64,000 bases of DNA from Streptomyces sp. HUAS YS2 (GCF_033343995.1 NZ_CP137573.1:4497001-4561000); one strand, 5' to 3'. Numbered from the stretch's first letter, positions 1-10,173 are shown. Notes: generated from the sequence alone by a model not told the origin. Numbers and translations are program-made.

Positions 1-512
1 CGGCCCTCGGCGCCGCCGCAATGGTCCTGGCCGGTACCAGCCTCTTCACGAGCGCCGGATCCGCGTCTGCCGGTGAGCATCCGGGATGGAACTACAAGAA
101 CCAGGCAAGCGGTCTCTGTCTGGACGCGTCCGGCGGAGGCACCTCCAACGGAACGGCTGTCATCCAGTGGGAGTGCAACTACGCGGCGGCCAACCAGAAG
201 TGGAGCATCGACGAGGACCGTTTCGGCAGGCCGACGCTCCGCCTCGCGCTCACCAACAAGTGCCTGGACATCTCCGGCGAAAGCACGTCCCCGGGCGCAG
301 GGCTGATCCTGTGGGAATGCAACAGCGGGTGGAACCAGGTGTGGCTGCCGGAGAACAGCGATGACTGCCCCGGGAGCTTCTCCGGGTCCGGAACCTTCTT
401 CGTCAACCCCTACACCGGACACGCCGTGGACGACTCCAGCGGCGGCCGGTGGGGCGCCCAGATGACCGTGTATCCCTCCTGGCACGGCAGCAACCAGAAG
501 TGGTGCGTCTGA
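1..512 (+). CDS. Secreted ricin-type beta-trefoil lectin domain protein (5' truncated by window)
   Basis: The frame is open from the first bases of the window, so the true start lies upstream. The visible part begins inside a signal peptide (Ala/Leu/Val-rich, ending near SASA-GEH), which marks the product as exported. The mature part is a carbohydrate-binding ricin/CBM13-like domain. It has repeated Q-x-W motifs (NQKW, NQVW and a C-terminal NQKW), LCLDASG- and KCLDISG-type repeats, and paired cysteines expected to form disulphides. No catalytic domain is visible, so it may be a stand-alone lectin. ATG at 21 is an internal methionine within the signal peptide and is unlikely to be the start. 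The ligand is not predictable. Confidence 0.85.
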   Translation, partial: ALGAAAMVLAGTSLFTSAGSASAGEHPGWNYKNQASGLCLDASGGGTSNGTAVIQWECNYAAANQKWSIDEDRFGRPTLRLALTNKCLDISGESTSPGAGLILWECNSGWNQVWLPENSDDCPGSFSGSGTFFVNPYTGHAVDDSSGGRWGAQMTVYPSWHGSNQKWCV

Positions 513-604
513 CCGCGCCCCGTTCCGAACACCTGAAGCCGTCCCCCGGGCGCCCAGAGCGTCCGGCGGGCGGCTTTTCCGGCCCCCGTGGCACGCTTGA
601 GGGC

Positions 605-1603
605 ATGCGATCGCTTCTCTGCGTCTCCGGTGCCGCGGCCCTCGTCCTGTTCACGGCCGCCGCCCCCGCCGGGGCCGAGGAGACGGGCCCGGACCAGGAC
701 TTCACGCTCCAGGACACCCGCATCACCGAGTCCAGCGGGCTCGCCGCCAGCCGCGCCCATCCCGGCGTGTACTGGACGCACAACGACCAGGACCAGCCGC
801 GCGTCTTCGCCGTCGACTCCCGCACCGGGAAGACGGTCGCCACGATCACGCTGAGCGGTGTCGGCACGCCCCGTGACATGGAGGCGATCTCGGTCGGCCC
901 GGACGGGAACGTCTACGTCGGCGACATCGGCGACAACCTCGACGGCTCCTGGGACCACGTCTGGATCTACCGCTTCCCCGAGCCGAAGACGCTGAAGGAC
1001 CAGACGGTCCGGGCCACGCAGTACGACGTGAAGTACGCCGACGGGCCGCGCAACGCCGAGGCGCTGATGGTCCATCCGAAGACCGGACGGGTCTATATCG
1101 CCAGCAAGAAGGAGGACGGCGGCGGGCTGTACGAGGGCCCGGCGAAGCTCTCGACGAAGGGGACGAACACCTTCCGGCGGATCGCCGAGGTGCCCTGGGT
1201 GACCGACGGCGCGTTCTCGCCCGACGGGAAGGAACTCCTGCTGCGCGGGTATCTGATGGCCCGCGCGTACGAGTGGAAGGACGGTCGCCCCGGCGAGGAC
1301 CGCTCCGTCGGCGCGCCCTTCCAGGGGCAGGCGGAGTCGGCGTCGTACACGCTCGACGGCTCGGCGGCGATGTTCGGCTCCGAGGGCACGGGCAGCAAGG
1401 TGCTGCGGGTGGACCTCGGGGACCGGCCGGACGGCTCCGGCGGCCCGAAGTCCCCGGCCACGTCCGCCCCGCCGAAGGGCGGGGGCGCGGACGCCGGCGG
1501 ACAGGACGGCGAGAAGGGGAACTTCGGCCTCGGGGTCGTCGTCCTCGCCGTCGCGACCGCCGCGGTCGTCGGCTTCAAGCGCCTGCTGCGCCGCGGCGAC
1601 TGA
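605..1603 (+). CDS. Secreted, C-terminally membrane-anchored beta-propeller-like protein
   Basis: 332 aa from ATG 605. The open frame runs further upstream to 449, but the Sec signal peptide starts at 605 (MRSLL, cleavage near GAEE) and GAGGG lies just before it. The body has propeller-like repeats (SSGLAAS, DMEAISV, GDIGDN, ALMVHP) resembling esterase-like/SdiA-regulated proteins of actinobacteria. A low-complexity Pro/Gly/Ala linker follows, then one hydrophobic helix (about residues 305-325) and a basic RRGD tail, so the protein is probably held on the outer face of the membrane. Its 3' end overlaps the convergent TetR gene by 29 bp. Enzymatic function is unknown. Confidence 0.75.
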   Translation: MRSLLCVSGAAALVLFTAAAPAGAEETGPDQDFTLQDTRITESSGLAASRAHPGVYWTHNDQDQPRVFAVDSRTGKTVATITLSGVGTPRDMEAISVGPDGNVYVGDIGDNLDGSWDHVWIYRFPEPKTLKDQTVRATQYDVKYADGPRNAEALMVHPKTGRVYIASKKEDGGGLYEGPAKLSTKGTNTFRRIAEVPWVTDGAFSPDGKELLLRGYLMARAYEWKDGRPGEDRSVGAPFQGQAESASYTLDGSAAMFGSEGTGSKVLRVDLGDRPDGSGGPKSPATSAPPKGGGADAGGQDGEKGNFGLGVVVLAVATAAVVGFKRLLRRGD

Positions 1604-2333
1604 CCAGGACCTCGAACCCGTCCAGGAGCCGTTCCAGGCCGAAGGCGAACTGGTCGACGCCCTGCGCGAAGGTGTCGTCGGCCAGCCCCGCCATCAGCGG
1701 GAACTCGCCCGAGGCCATGGCGCGTTCCAGGAACGGCGCCTGCGCCCGCCAGAAGTCGTCGTCGCTGACGCCGGTCTCCCGAACGGCCTCCGCGGTCTGC
1801 AGCTCGATCCGCGCGATGCCCGTCACGAAGCTCTGCACGGTGATGATGACGGAGATGGTCTCCGGGTCGCTCAGGCCCATGCCGCGCGGTCCGGTCAGCC
1901 CGGCCAGGCAGAGTTCGAGGCCGCGCAGAGTGTTCGGTCCGAGCACGGAGCGGGTCTCGTTGACCTTCATCAGCCAGGGGTGCGCCCGGTAGAGGGCGAG
2001 GTGCTCGCGGGCCAAGCGCTCGACGGCCTCGCGCCAGTGCGCGGGCTCCGGCCCGGTCCCGTTCTCGAAGGACTCGCCCCGGACCTTGTCGAGCATCAGG
2101 TCGAGCAGCTCCGTCTTGCCGGGGACGTACCGGTACAGCGACATCGTCCCGACGCCCAGCTCGGCCGAGACCCGCCGCATCGACAGGGCGTCCAGCCCCT
2201 CCGCGTCCGCGAGGCCGATGGCCGTGGTGACGATCCGGTCGAGGGTCAGCCCCGGCTTGGGGCCGCGGCTGGGGCGCTCGCCCGTGCCCCACAGGAGGTC
2301 GAGGCTGCTGGTCGTCGTCTCCTTCATGGCCAT
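1575..2333 (-). CDS. TetR/AcrR family repressor of the adjacent ABC exporter
   Basis: 252 aa. The N-terminal helix-turn-helix is at about residues 53-72 (MRRVSAELGVGTMSLYRY), followed by a long C-terminal domain of the TetR_C type often found with drug exporters. The frame extends to a GTG at 2342, but ATG 2333 has a GAGGG Shine-Dalgarno at good distance, so I prefer it. The gene is transcribed divergently from the DrrAB-like exporter at 2411, and the shared intergenic DNA holds two palindromes, so it probably represses both itself and the exporter. The ligand is likely an exported toxic small molecule, but nothing identifies which. Confidence 0.85.
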   Translation of the reverse strand: MAMKETTTSSLDLLWGTGERPSRGPKPGLTLDRIVTTAIGLADAEGLDALSMRRVSAELGVGTMSLYRYVPGKTELLDLMLDKVRGESFENGTGPEPAHWREAVERLAREHLALYRAHPWLMKVNETRSVLGPNTLRGLELCLAGLTGPRGMGLSDPETISVIITVQSFVTGIARIELQTAEAVRETGVSDDDFWRAQAPFLERAMASGEFPLMAGLADDTFAQGVDQFAFGLERLLDGFEVLVSRRGAAGA

Positions 2334-2351
2334 GGCCCTCACTCTAAAACT

Positions 2352-2387
2352 GAGTACACCGTACTCTTAATCGGGTACGGTGTACTC
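2352..2387. promoter_or_regulatory. Paired operator palindromes for the divergent TetR
   Basis: Two 15-bp palindromes lie between the divergent genes: GAGTAC-ACC-GTACTC at 2352-2366 and GGGTAC-GGT-GTACTC at 2373-2387 (one mismatch). They also form one larger dyad with perfect 18-bp arms (2347-2364 and 2375-2392). The centres are 21 bp apart, i.e. two helical turns, fitting two TetR dimers on one DNA face. The position overlaps the expected promoters of both genes. Confidence 0.8.
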
Positions 2388-2410
2388 AGTTTCGCTGAGT
2401 GGAGGCTCCC

Positions 2411-3396
<986 letters not shown>

Positions 3397-3400
<4 letters not shown>

Positions 3401-4215
3401 CCGCCACCCACCCCACCGTCGTGCGCGGCCGGGCCCACTGGGCCGTGGCCGACAGCCTGACCCTCGTCCGGCGCACCCTGCTCAACTACCGGCGGAAGCC
3501 CGTCGCCATCGTCTGGCAGCTCGGCTTCCCCATCGTCTCCGTCCTGCTCTACGGATTCGTCTTCGGCAGCGCGATGCGGGTGCCCGGCGGCGGGGACTAC
3601 AAGGACTTCCTGATGCCCGGCATGTTCACCATGACGATGACCTTCGGCCTGATGAACACCGCGACGGCCGTCGTCTCCGACGCGGGCAGGGGAGTCATGG
3701 ACCGGTTCCGGTCCATGCCGATGGCACCCTCCGCCGTCACCACCGGCCGGGGCCTGTCCGACCTGCTGATCGCGTCCGCCGAACTCGCCATCCTCGCCGC
3801 CACCGCGCTCGCGATCGGCTGGACCTCCGACGGTGGCGTCGGCGGCACGCTGCTCGGCTTCGGCCTGCTGCTGCTCCTGCGCTTCAGCCTGATCTGGGTC
3901 GGCGTGTGGTGCGGGCTCGTGGTGCCGAACACGGAGGCGGCCGGCGCGCTCTACGCGGTGATCTTCCCGGTCACGATGATCTCCAGCGTGTACGTGGCCC
4001 CGTCACTGATGCCGGGCTGGCTGGCCCCCGTCGCCGCCTGGAACCCGATCTCCTCGACCGTCGCCGCCACCCGAGAACTCTTCGGCAACCCGGGCGCGGG
4101 CGGCGGCACGTGGGTGGAGCAGCACGCGGTCCTGATGGCCTTCGTCTGGCCGCTGGTACTCACGGCGGTCTTCCTGCCGCTGGCGGTGCGGCGGTTCCAG
4201 AGGCTCAGCCGTTAG
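3397..4215 (+). CDS. ABC-2 type permease (DrrB-like)
   Basis: 272 aa integral membrane protein with about six hydrophobic helices and the conserved ABC-2 segment MPMAPSAVTTGRGLSD between helices 2 and 3. It forms the membrane half of the exporter whose ATPase is encoded by the preceding gene, with which it shares an ATGA overlap. Such pairs assemble as two permeases plus two ATPases and expel hydrophobic drugs or lipids. The gene ends just before a strong bidirectional terminator shared with serC. Substrate unknown. Confidence 0.88.
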
Positions 4216-4229
4216 ACGGCCGGTCAGCG

Positions 4230-4271
4230 CGAAGGGCCCGGCATCGACCATGTCCGATGCCGGGCCCTTCG
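4230..4271. terminator. Bidirectional intrinsic terminator between the exporter and serC
   Basis: A perfect 17-bp stem (arms 4230-4246 and 4255-4271, core AAGGGCCCGGCATCG) with an 8-nt loop lies between the convergent 3' ends at 4215 and 4287. There is no long T tract, as is usual in streptomycetes. Confidence 0.85.
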
Positions 4272-4286
4272 TCGTACTACTCCTGC

Positions 4287-5405
4287 TTACAGCTTCTCGA
4301 TGACGTAGTCGATGCAGGCCGTCAGCGCCTGGACGTCCGCCGGGTCGATCGCCGGGAACATCGCGATGCGCAGCTGGTTCCGGCCCAGCTTGCGGTACGG
4401 CTCGGTGTCCACGATGCCGTTGGCGCGCAGCGCCTTGGCGATCGCCGCCGCGTCGATCTCGTCCGCGAAGTCGATCGTGCCGATGACCTGCGAGCGCTTC
4501 GCCGGGTCGGTGACGAACGGGGTCGCGTACTTGGACTCCTCGGCCCAGCCGTACAGCGCCTGCGAGGACGCGCCGGTGCGGGCGACGGCCCAGTCCAGAC
4601 CGCCCTGGCCGTTGATCCACTTCAGCTGCTCGTTGAGCAGGAAGAGGGTGGAGAGCGCCGGGGTGTTGTACGTCTGGTTCTTCAGCGAGTTGTCGATCGC
4701 GGTCGGCAGCGAGAAGAACTCGGGGATGTGCCGGCCGGACTCGTGGATCTTCTTCGCGCGCTCCAGGGCGGCCGGCGAGAAGGCCGCGAGCCACAGGCCG
4801 CCCTCGGCGGCGAAGGACTTCTGCGGGGCGAAGTAGTAGACGTCGGTTTCGGTGATGTCGACCGGCAGACCACCGGCGCCGGAGGTCGCGTCGACCAGGA
4901 CCAGCGCGCCCTCGTCGGCTCCCGCGACCCGCTTCAGCGGGGCGGCGACACCGGTGGAGGTCTCGTTGTGGGTGTACGCGTAGACGTCGACGCCCGCCTC
5001 GGCCTGCGGCTCCGGGTGGGTGCCCGGCTCCGAGGAGATCACGGTCGGCTCGGCCAGCCACGGGGCCAGCTTCGCGGCCTTCGCGAACTTGGAGGAGAAC
5101 TCGCCGAAGGTCAGGTGCTGCGACTTGTTCTCGATCAGGCCGTGGGTCGCGACGTCCCAGAAGGCGGTGGAGCCGCCGTTGCCCAGGATCACCTCGTAGC
5201 CCTCGGGCAGCGAGAAGAGGTCGCGGATGCCGGCACGCACCTCGCCGACCAGGTTCTTCACCGGAGCCTGGCGGTGGGACGTGCCGAGGAGGGAGGTGCC
5301 CGTGGCGGCCAGGGCGTCCAGCGCCTCCGTACGCACCTTGGAGGGGCCCGCGCCGAAACGGCCGTCGGCGGGCTTCATGTCAGCGGGAATCTGGATCTCA
5401 GCCAC
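4287..5405 (-). CDS. serC: Phosphoserine aminotransferase
   Basis: 372 aa PLP-dependent class V aminotransferase that converts 3-phosphohydroxypyruvate and glutamate to phosphoserine (serine synthesis, also relevant to pyridoxal synthesis). It has the actinobacterial-type N terminus PADGRFGAGPSKVR, the LVDATSGAGG cofactor segment, and the Schiff-base lysine in YYFAPQKSFA. The length is full for this subfamily. The start is GTG 5405 (VAEIQIP...). The frame continues far upstream only because of GC bias. It is divergent from the FAD/Fe-S oxidoreductase, and the TAA stop precedes a shared terminator. Confidence 0.95.
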   Translation of the reverse strand: MAEIQIPADMKPADGRFGAGPSKVRTEALDALAATGTSLLGTSHRQAPVKNLVGEVRAGIRDLFSLPEGYEVILGNGGSTAFWDVATHGLIENKSQHLTFGEFSSKFAKAAKLAPWLAEPTVISSEPGTHPEPQAEAGVDVYAYTHNETSTGVAAPLKRVAGADEGALVLVDATSGAGGLPVDITETDVYYFAPQKSFAAEGGLWLAAFSPAALERAKKIHESGRHIPEFFSLPTAIDNSLKNQTYNTPALSTLFLLNEQLKWINGQGGLDWAVARTGASSQALYGWAEESKYATPFVTDPAKRSQVIGTIDFADEIDAAAIAKALRANGIVDTEPYRKLGRNQLRIAMFPAIDPADVQALTACIDYVIEKL

Positions 5406-5456
5406 GAGGCGGAGCGTATCCGGTCGGAAGGGTCGCGGCTGAACGATGTCCGCCGG

Positions 5457-8240
5457 ATGAGACGACCACTGAGACATGCTGAGCTCGTGCGAAACGACGA
5501 AGCGAGGAGCGGGGCGAAGCGCGGGGCGAGCTCCGGGGCGCTGCGGGACACGCTGCGGGAGGCGGTTTCCGGCGAGGTCGACTTCTCCACCACCGCCCGG
5601 GCCCTGACCACGATGGACGCGTCCAACTACCGCCGGGTCCCGCTGGGCGTGGTCGCGCCGCGCGACGCGGACGACGTCGCGGCGGTGCTCGACGTCTGCC
5701 GCACGCACGGGGTGCCGGTCGTGGCGCGCGGCGGCGGCACGTCGATCGCCGGGCAGGCGACCGGGACCGGCGTCGTGCTCGACCTCACCCGCCACCTGCG
5801 CACGATCGTGTCCGTCGACCCGGAGGCGCGGACGGCCGTCGTCCAGCCCGGGGTCGTGCTCGACCGGCTGCGGGAGGCGGCCCGCCCGTACGGCCTGACC
5901 TTCGGGCCGGACCCGTCCACGCACAGCCGCTGCACGCTCGGCGGCATGATCGGCAACAACGCCTGCGGGGCGCACTCGGTTGCCTGGGGCACGACCGCCG
6001 ACAACCTGACGGGGCTCGACGTCCTCACGTACGGGGGCGAGCGCCTGCGGCTCGGCCGGGACTGGCGGGGCGCGCCGGCCGGGCTGCGGGAGCTGGTGGG
6101 GCGGAACCTGGCGGCGCTGCGGACCGGCTACCCGGCCGGGCTGCCGCGCCGGATCTCCGGGTACGCGCTGGACGCGCTGCTGCCGGAGCGGGGCGCGGAC
6201 GTGGCCCGGTCGTTCTGCGGCAGCGAGGGCACGCTCGGGGTGGTGACGGAGGCGACGGTGCGGCTGGTGCCGCTGCCGGCCGCGCCGGTCCTCGTGGTGC
6301 TCGGGTACGCGGACGAGAGCGCGGCGGCGGACGCGGCGGCGGGGCTGCTGGAGTGCGCGCCGCTGACCGTGGAGGGCATGGCTGCGGACCTCGTACGGGG
6401 CGTCGAAGGGCTCCCGCGGGGCGGGGCGTGGCTGTTCTGCGAGGTGGACGGCCGGGACGCGGCGGGGGCGCTGGTCCGGGCCGCGGACGCGCTGGACGCG
6501 GCCGTGGTGACGGACCCGGCCGGGCAGCGGGCGCTCTGGCGGATCCGGGAGGACGCGGCGGGCACGGCGACGCGGATGCCGGACGGGACGGAGGCCTGGC
6601 CCGGCTGGGAGGACTGCGCGGTGCCGCCGGCCCGACTGGGCGCCTACCTGCGGGACTTCCGGGCCCTGCTGGCCGAGCACGGCCTGCGCGGGGCGCCGTA
6701 CGGGCACTTCGGCGACGGCTGCATCCATGTCCGCATCGACTTCGACCTGTTCACGGGGCAGGGGGTACGGGACTTCCGCCGGTTCTCGGAGGAGGTGGCG
6801 GACCTGGTGGTCGCGCACGGCGGGTCGCTGTCGGGGGAGCACGGGGACGGGGTCGCGCGGGCGGAGCTGCTGCCGAGGATGTACGGGGCGGAGCTGGTCG
6901 GGCTCTTCGGCGAGGTGAAGGACCTGTGGGACCCGGCCGGGGGTCTGAACCCCGGGATGCTGGTGCGGCCGGGGCGGCTCGACGAGGGGCTGCGGTTCGC
7001 GGGACTGCCGGTGGTGGGCCCGGGCCGGGAGGTCGCGCGGTGCGTGGGGGTCGCGAAGTGCCGGGTGGAGGGCCCGAGTTCGGGCCCGGGGTTGATGTGC
7101 CCTTCGTACCGGGCGACGGGGGAGGAGCGGCACTCGACGCGCGGCCGGGCGCGGCTGCTGCACGAGATGGCGCTCGGCGAGGTGATCACGGAAGGGGCGC
7201 GCTCGGAGGAGGTCCGGGAGGCGTTGGACCTGTGCCTGTCGTGCAAGGGCTGCCGGAGCGACTGCCCGGTGGGCGTGGACATGGCCGCGTACAAGGCGGA
7301 GTTCACGGCGGGCTACTACGCGGGCCGGCCGTGGCGGCGGCCGCGCTCGCACTGGACGGTGGGCCGTCTGCCGGAGTGGCTGGCACGGGGCCGGTGGCTG
7401 GTGGCGGCCGGGGCGCGGCTGCCGTTCGCGGCGCGGCTGGCCGGGGTGACGCCGGAGCGGGAGCTGCCGCGCGTGGCTGCGCGGAGTTTCGTGTCGCGGT
7501 TCGGGCGGCGGCGGACCGGCGGCGACGTCCTCCTGTGGCCGGACACCTTCACGAACCACCTGGCGCCGGAGGTGGGCGAGGCGGCGGTACGGGTCCTCGA
7601 CGCGGCCGGGATCGAGGCGGGGCTGCCGCCGGGACGGGTGTGCTGTGGCCTGCCGTACGTCTCGACGGGGCAGCTCGACCGGGCGCGGAAGGTGATGCGC
7701 CGGACACTGGACACGATGGCCGGGGCGCTCGGGCGGCCGGTCGTGGTCCTGGAGCCGTCGTGCGCGGCGACCCTCCGTACGGACCTCCCGGAACTGCTGC
7801 CGGAGGATGCGCGGGCGGCGCAACTGGCCGCGTCGGTACGGACGTTCGCGGAGACGCTGGAGGAGTTCGCGCCGGACTGGGAGCCGCCGCGCCTCGACCT
7901 GCAGGCCGTGGGCCAGACCCACTGTCACCAGCACGCGGTCCTGGGTGACGCGGCGGACCGGCGACTGCGCGCACGAGCGGGCCTGTCGGGCGACTTGAGC
8001 GGCGGCTGTTGCGGCCTGGCCGGCAACTTCGGCTTCGAGCCCGGCCACTACGGGGTCTCGGTCGCCTGCGCCGAGGACCAACTCCTCCCGGCGGTCCGCG
8101 AGGCGGCCGAGGACGCGGTCCTGCTGGCCGACGGCTACTCCTGCCGCACCCAACTGGCCCACCTGACGGCCCGCCGCGCCCGACACCTCGCGGAGGTCCT
8201 GGCGGAGGCGCTGCCGGGAGATGTCATCCCGTCCCGCTGA
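5457..8240 (+). CDS. FAD-linked oxidase / Fe-S oxidoreductase fusion (D-lactate or 2-hydroxyacid dehydrogenase type)
   Basis: About 927 aa. The N-terminal half is a FAD_binding_4 domain (VVARGGGTSIAGQ, then CTLGGMIGNNACG) plus an FAD-oxidase C domain ending in SGEHGDG and DPAGGLNPG. The C-terminal half has a 4Fe-4S segment (C-LSCKGCRSDCPVG, with LMCPSY before it) and two CCG-type domains (CCGLPYV and GGCCGLAGNFG), as in GlpC/LldE-like proteins. This layout fits a membrane-associated flavoprotein oxidising D-lactate or glycolate-like acids and passing electrons to quinone. ATG 5457 and GTG 5487 are both possible starts; neither has a convincing Shine-Dalgarno. The 3' end overlaps the LysR gene by 17 bp. 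Confidence 0.88.
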   Translation: MRRPLRHAELVRNDEARSGAKRGASSGALRDTLREAVSGEVDFSTTARALTTMDASNYRRVPLGVVAPRDADDVAAVLDVCRTHGVPVVARGGGTSIAGQATGTGVVLDLTRHLRTIVSVDPEARTAVVQPGVVLDRLREAARPYGLTFGPDPSTHSRCTLGGMIGNNACGAHSVAWGTTADNLTGLDVLTYGGERLRLGRDWRGAPAGLRELVGRNLAALRTGYPAGLPRRISGYALDALLPERGADVARSFCGSEGTLGVVTEATVRLVPLPAAPVLVVLGYADESAAADAAAGLLECAPLTVEGMAADLVRGVEGLPRGGAWLFCEVDGRDAAGALVRAADALDAAVVTDPAGQRALWRIREDAAGTATRMPDGTEAWPGWEDCAVPPARLGAYLRDFRALLAEHGLRGAPYGHFGDGCIHVRIDFDLFTGQGVRDFRRFSEEVADLVVAHGGSLSGEHGDGVARAELLPRMYGAELVGLFGEVKDLWDPAGGLNPGMLVRPGRLDEGLRFAGLPVVGPGREVARCVGVAKCRVEGPSSGPGLMCPSYRATGEERHSTRGRARLLHEMALGEVITEGARSEEVREALDLCLSCKGCRSDCPVGVDMAAYKAEFTAGYYAGRPWRRPRSHWTVGRLPEWLARGRWLVAAGARLPFAARLAGVTPERELPRVAARSFVSRFGRRRTGGDVLLWPDTFTNHLAPEVGEAAVRVLDAAGIEAGLPPGRVCCGLPYVSTGQLDRARKVMRRTLDTMAGALGRPVVVLEPSCAATLRTDLPELLPEDARAAQLAASVRTFAETLEEFAPDWEPPRLDLQAVGQTHCHQHAVLGDAADRRLRARAGLSGDLSGGCCGLAGNFGFEPGHYGVSVACAEDQLLPAVREAAEDAVLLADGYSCRTQLAHLTARRARHLAEVLAEALPGDVIPSR

Positions 8241-9081
8241 TCTCCCGGGCCAGGGCCACCAGGGCCTCCGTCGCCGGGTGGGGTGCGGCGTCGCGCCAGG
8301 CGAGGAGGACGGGGACGGGCGGGGCGTCGGGGAGGGGGCGGTAGGTGACGTCGGGGTGGGGGTGCATCTCGGCGGTGGAGGCCGCCGATACCCCGATGCC
8401 GCGGCCGGCGGCGATCGCGGTGAGCCAGTCGTCGGTGTTGGCGACCGTCACGGTCGCCGAGGGGCGGGCGTCCGGCGGCCAGAGGTCGAGGGTGGTGGTG
8501 CCCGACACGGGGTTGAGGATCGCGGTCTCCGGCGCCAGGTCCGCGAGCGTCAGCGTCTCCCGGGCGGCCAGCGGGCTGTCCGCCGGGACCGCTGCGATCC
8601 GCGGCTCGGTCGCGAGTTGCACCGTGGCCAGGCCCGGGGTGTCCACCGGACCGCGCAGCAGCGCCGCGTCGACCTCGCCGCGGGTCAGACCGGCGGTGCG
8701 GTCGTCGATGCGGAGGAGTTCGAGCGGGGTCCGGGGGTGCTCGCGCTGCCAACGCCGGAGCAGCGGGGTGGTGTACGGCCCGAACGCCGACCAAGCGTGG
8801 CCGAGCCGCAGCGGGCGGTGCCGCAGCCGCTCCGGGTCCGCCGCCGCGTCGAAGGCCGCGACGGCCGTGGCGGCCCGGTCGTGGAAGGCGCGGCCCTCCG
8901 GCGTGAGCGCGAAGTGGTGCGTGGAGCGGTCGACGAGCCGCGCGCCGAGGTGCTTCTCCAGGGCGGCCAGCGTCCGCGAGACGGCGGGCTGGGTCAGGTG
9001 CATCCGGGCGGCCGCCCTGGTCAGGTTGCCCTCCTCGGCGATGGCGAGGAAGCAGCGCAGGTGACGGAGCTCGATGCTCAT
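8224..9081 (-). CDS. LysR family transcriptional regulator
   Basis: 285 aa. The N-terminal winged HTH is at residues 1-60 (MSIELRHLRCFLAIAEEG, with LTQPAVSRTLAALE as recognition helix), followed by a periplasmic-binding-like effector domain. ATG 9081 gives the canonical LysR N terminus; the frame extends to 9114 but adds residues untypical of the family. It is divergent from the EamA transporter at 9235 and probably controls it, as is common for LysR/DMT pairs. The effector is unknown. Confidence 0.88.
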   Translation of the reverse strand: MSIELRHLRCFLAIAEEGNLTRAAARMHLTQPAVSRTLAALEKHLGARLVDRSTHHFALTPEGRAFHDRAATAVAAFDAAADPERLRHRPLRLGHAWSAFGPYTTPLLRRWQREHPRTPLELLRIDDRTAGLTRGEVDAALLRGPVDTPGLATVQLATEPRIAAVPADSPLAARETLTLADLAPETAILNPVSGTTTLDLWPPDARPSATVTVANTDDWLTAIAAGRGIGVSAASTAEMHPHPDVTYRPLPDAPPVPVLLAWRDAAPHPATEALVALAREISGTG

Positions 9082-9159
9082 GCGTACGGAGCATAATCGC
9101 AGCCCAATCGGCATTTCACCCGGCGCGCGGGGGGTCGTAGCGTGAATCCGGAAGAACTG

Positions 9160-9192
9160 TTGACAGGTTCACTATTCTGGACTTGAGGTCCA
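9160..9192. promoter_or_regulatory. Putative promoter/operator between lysR and the EamA transporter
   Basis: A consensus-like TTGACA (9160-9165) points towards the transporter, but no good -10 follows at 17-18 bp (TTGAGG or TGAGGT). A short dyad TGGAC-N5-GTCCA (9178-9192) overlaps the expected -10. Weak support. Confidence 0.35.
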
Positions 9193-9234
9193 ATTGAGTG
9201 GACTCGTCTCGTGCGCCATGCAAGGAGTGAGCCG

Positions 9235-10173
9235 GTGGACAGCCCGGTCAAGGACATCGCCGCCGTCTCCGTACCCGAAGCCGCCGCCGCGCCGGGAGCG
9301 GTCGCCGCCCCGACGAGGGCCACCCGGCTCGGGCCCGTCGCGCTCGTCGTCGCCGGTGGACTGTCCGTGCAGTTCGGGTCCGCCGTCGCCGTGCTGCTGA
9401 TGCCGCGCGCCGGCGCGCTGGGTGTCGTCACGCTGCGGCTCATCCTCGCCGCCGCCGTCCTGCTGATCGTCTGCCGGCCCAAGGTCCGCGGCTACGGCCG
9501 CGCAGACTGGGGCACCGTGGTCGCCTTCGGCACCGCCATGGCCGGGATGAACATGCTCTTCTACCAGGCCGCCGACCGGATCCCGCTGGGCGCCGCGGTG
9601 ACCCTGGAGGTGCTCGGACCGCTCGCCCTCTCCGTGATCGCCTCGCGCCGCCTCGTCAACCTCCTCTGGGCCGGGCTCGCCCTCGGCGGCGTCGTCCTGC
9701 TCGGCGGCGGCGGATTCGACCGGCTCGATCCGCTCGGCGCGGCCTTCGCCCTCGCGGCGGGCGCGATGTGGGCGGCGTACATCGTCTTCAGCGCCCGTAC
9801 CGGACGGCGCTTCCCGCAGGCCGACGGCCTGGCCCTGGCCATGGCCTTCGGCGCCGTCCTGAGCCTGCCGTTCGGCATCGCCGAGGCCGGTGACAAGCTC
9901 CTCGTCCCCTCGACGATCGGTCTCGGCCTCGCCGTCGCGCTGATGTCGTCCGTACTTCCGTACACCCTCGAACTCCTCGCCCTGCGCCGGCTGCCCGCGC
10001 CCACCTTCGCCGTCCTGATGAGCCTCGAACCGGCCATCGCGGCCACCGCCGGCTTCCTCGTCCTGAGCCAGGCGCTGTCCGGGACCGACGCGCTCGCGAT
10101 CGCCCTGGTCATCGCCGCCAGCATCGGCGCGGTCCGCACGCAGGTGAAGTCGGTCCGCGCCCCGGCGAAGTAG
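9235..10173 (+). CDS. EamA/DMT family small-molecule exporter
   Basis: 312 aa membrane protein with about ten hydrophobic helices arranged as two EamA repeats of about five (RhtA/YdcZ-like, drug/metabolite transporter superfamily). It probably exports amino acids or other metabolites. The start is GTG 9235, 7 nt after AAGGAG (9222-9227). The open frame extends upstream to 9211 but has no Shine-Dalgarno there. The first 30 residues are a hydrophilic Ala/Pro-rich cytoplasmic tail. The divergent LysR gene is the likely regulator. Confidence 0.85.
   Translation: MDSPVKDIAAVSVPEAAAAPGAVAAPTRATRLGPVALVVAGGLSVQFGSAVAVLLMPRAGALGVVTLRLILAAAVLLIVCRPKVRGYGRADWGTVVAFGTAMAGMNMLFYQAADRIPLGAAVTLEVLGPLALSVIASRRLVNLLWAGLALGGVVLLGGGGFDRLDPLGAAFALAAGAMWAAYIVFSARTGRRFPQADGLALAMAFGAVLSLPFGIAEAGDKLLVPSTIGLGLAVALMSSVLPYTLELLALRRLPAPTFAVLMSLEPAIAATAGFLVLSQALSGTDALAIALVIAASIGAVRTQVKSVRAPAK

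Noticed and set aside
3906..5456. An upstream in-frame extension of the FAD/Fe-S protein by about 500 codons
   Set aside because: It runs antisense through serC and the exporter, and the recognised domain begins near 5457-5640.
4287..8186. A minus-strand open frame of about 1300 codons that joins serC with the complement of the FAD/Fe-S gene
   Set aside because: Only the serC part has protein-like sequence; the upstream part is Arg/Pro/Ala-rich and antisense to a well-recognised gene, an effect of high GC.
8224..8240. Overlapping convergent gene ends (also at 1575-1603, 24842-24863, 47937-47947) as antisense regulation
   Set aside because: Short tail overlaps are common in compact GC-rich genomes and nothing else supports regulation.
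9160..9188. A strong sigma-70 promoter for the EamA gene
   Set aside because: TTGACA is perfect but no convincing -10 follows at 16-18 bp, so it is kept only as a weak site.
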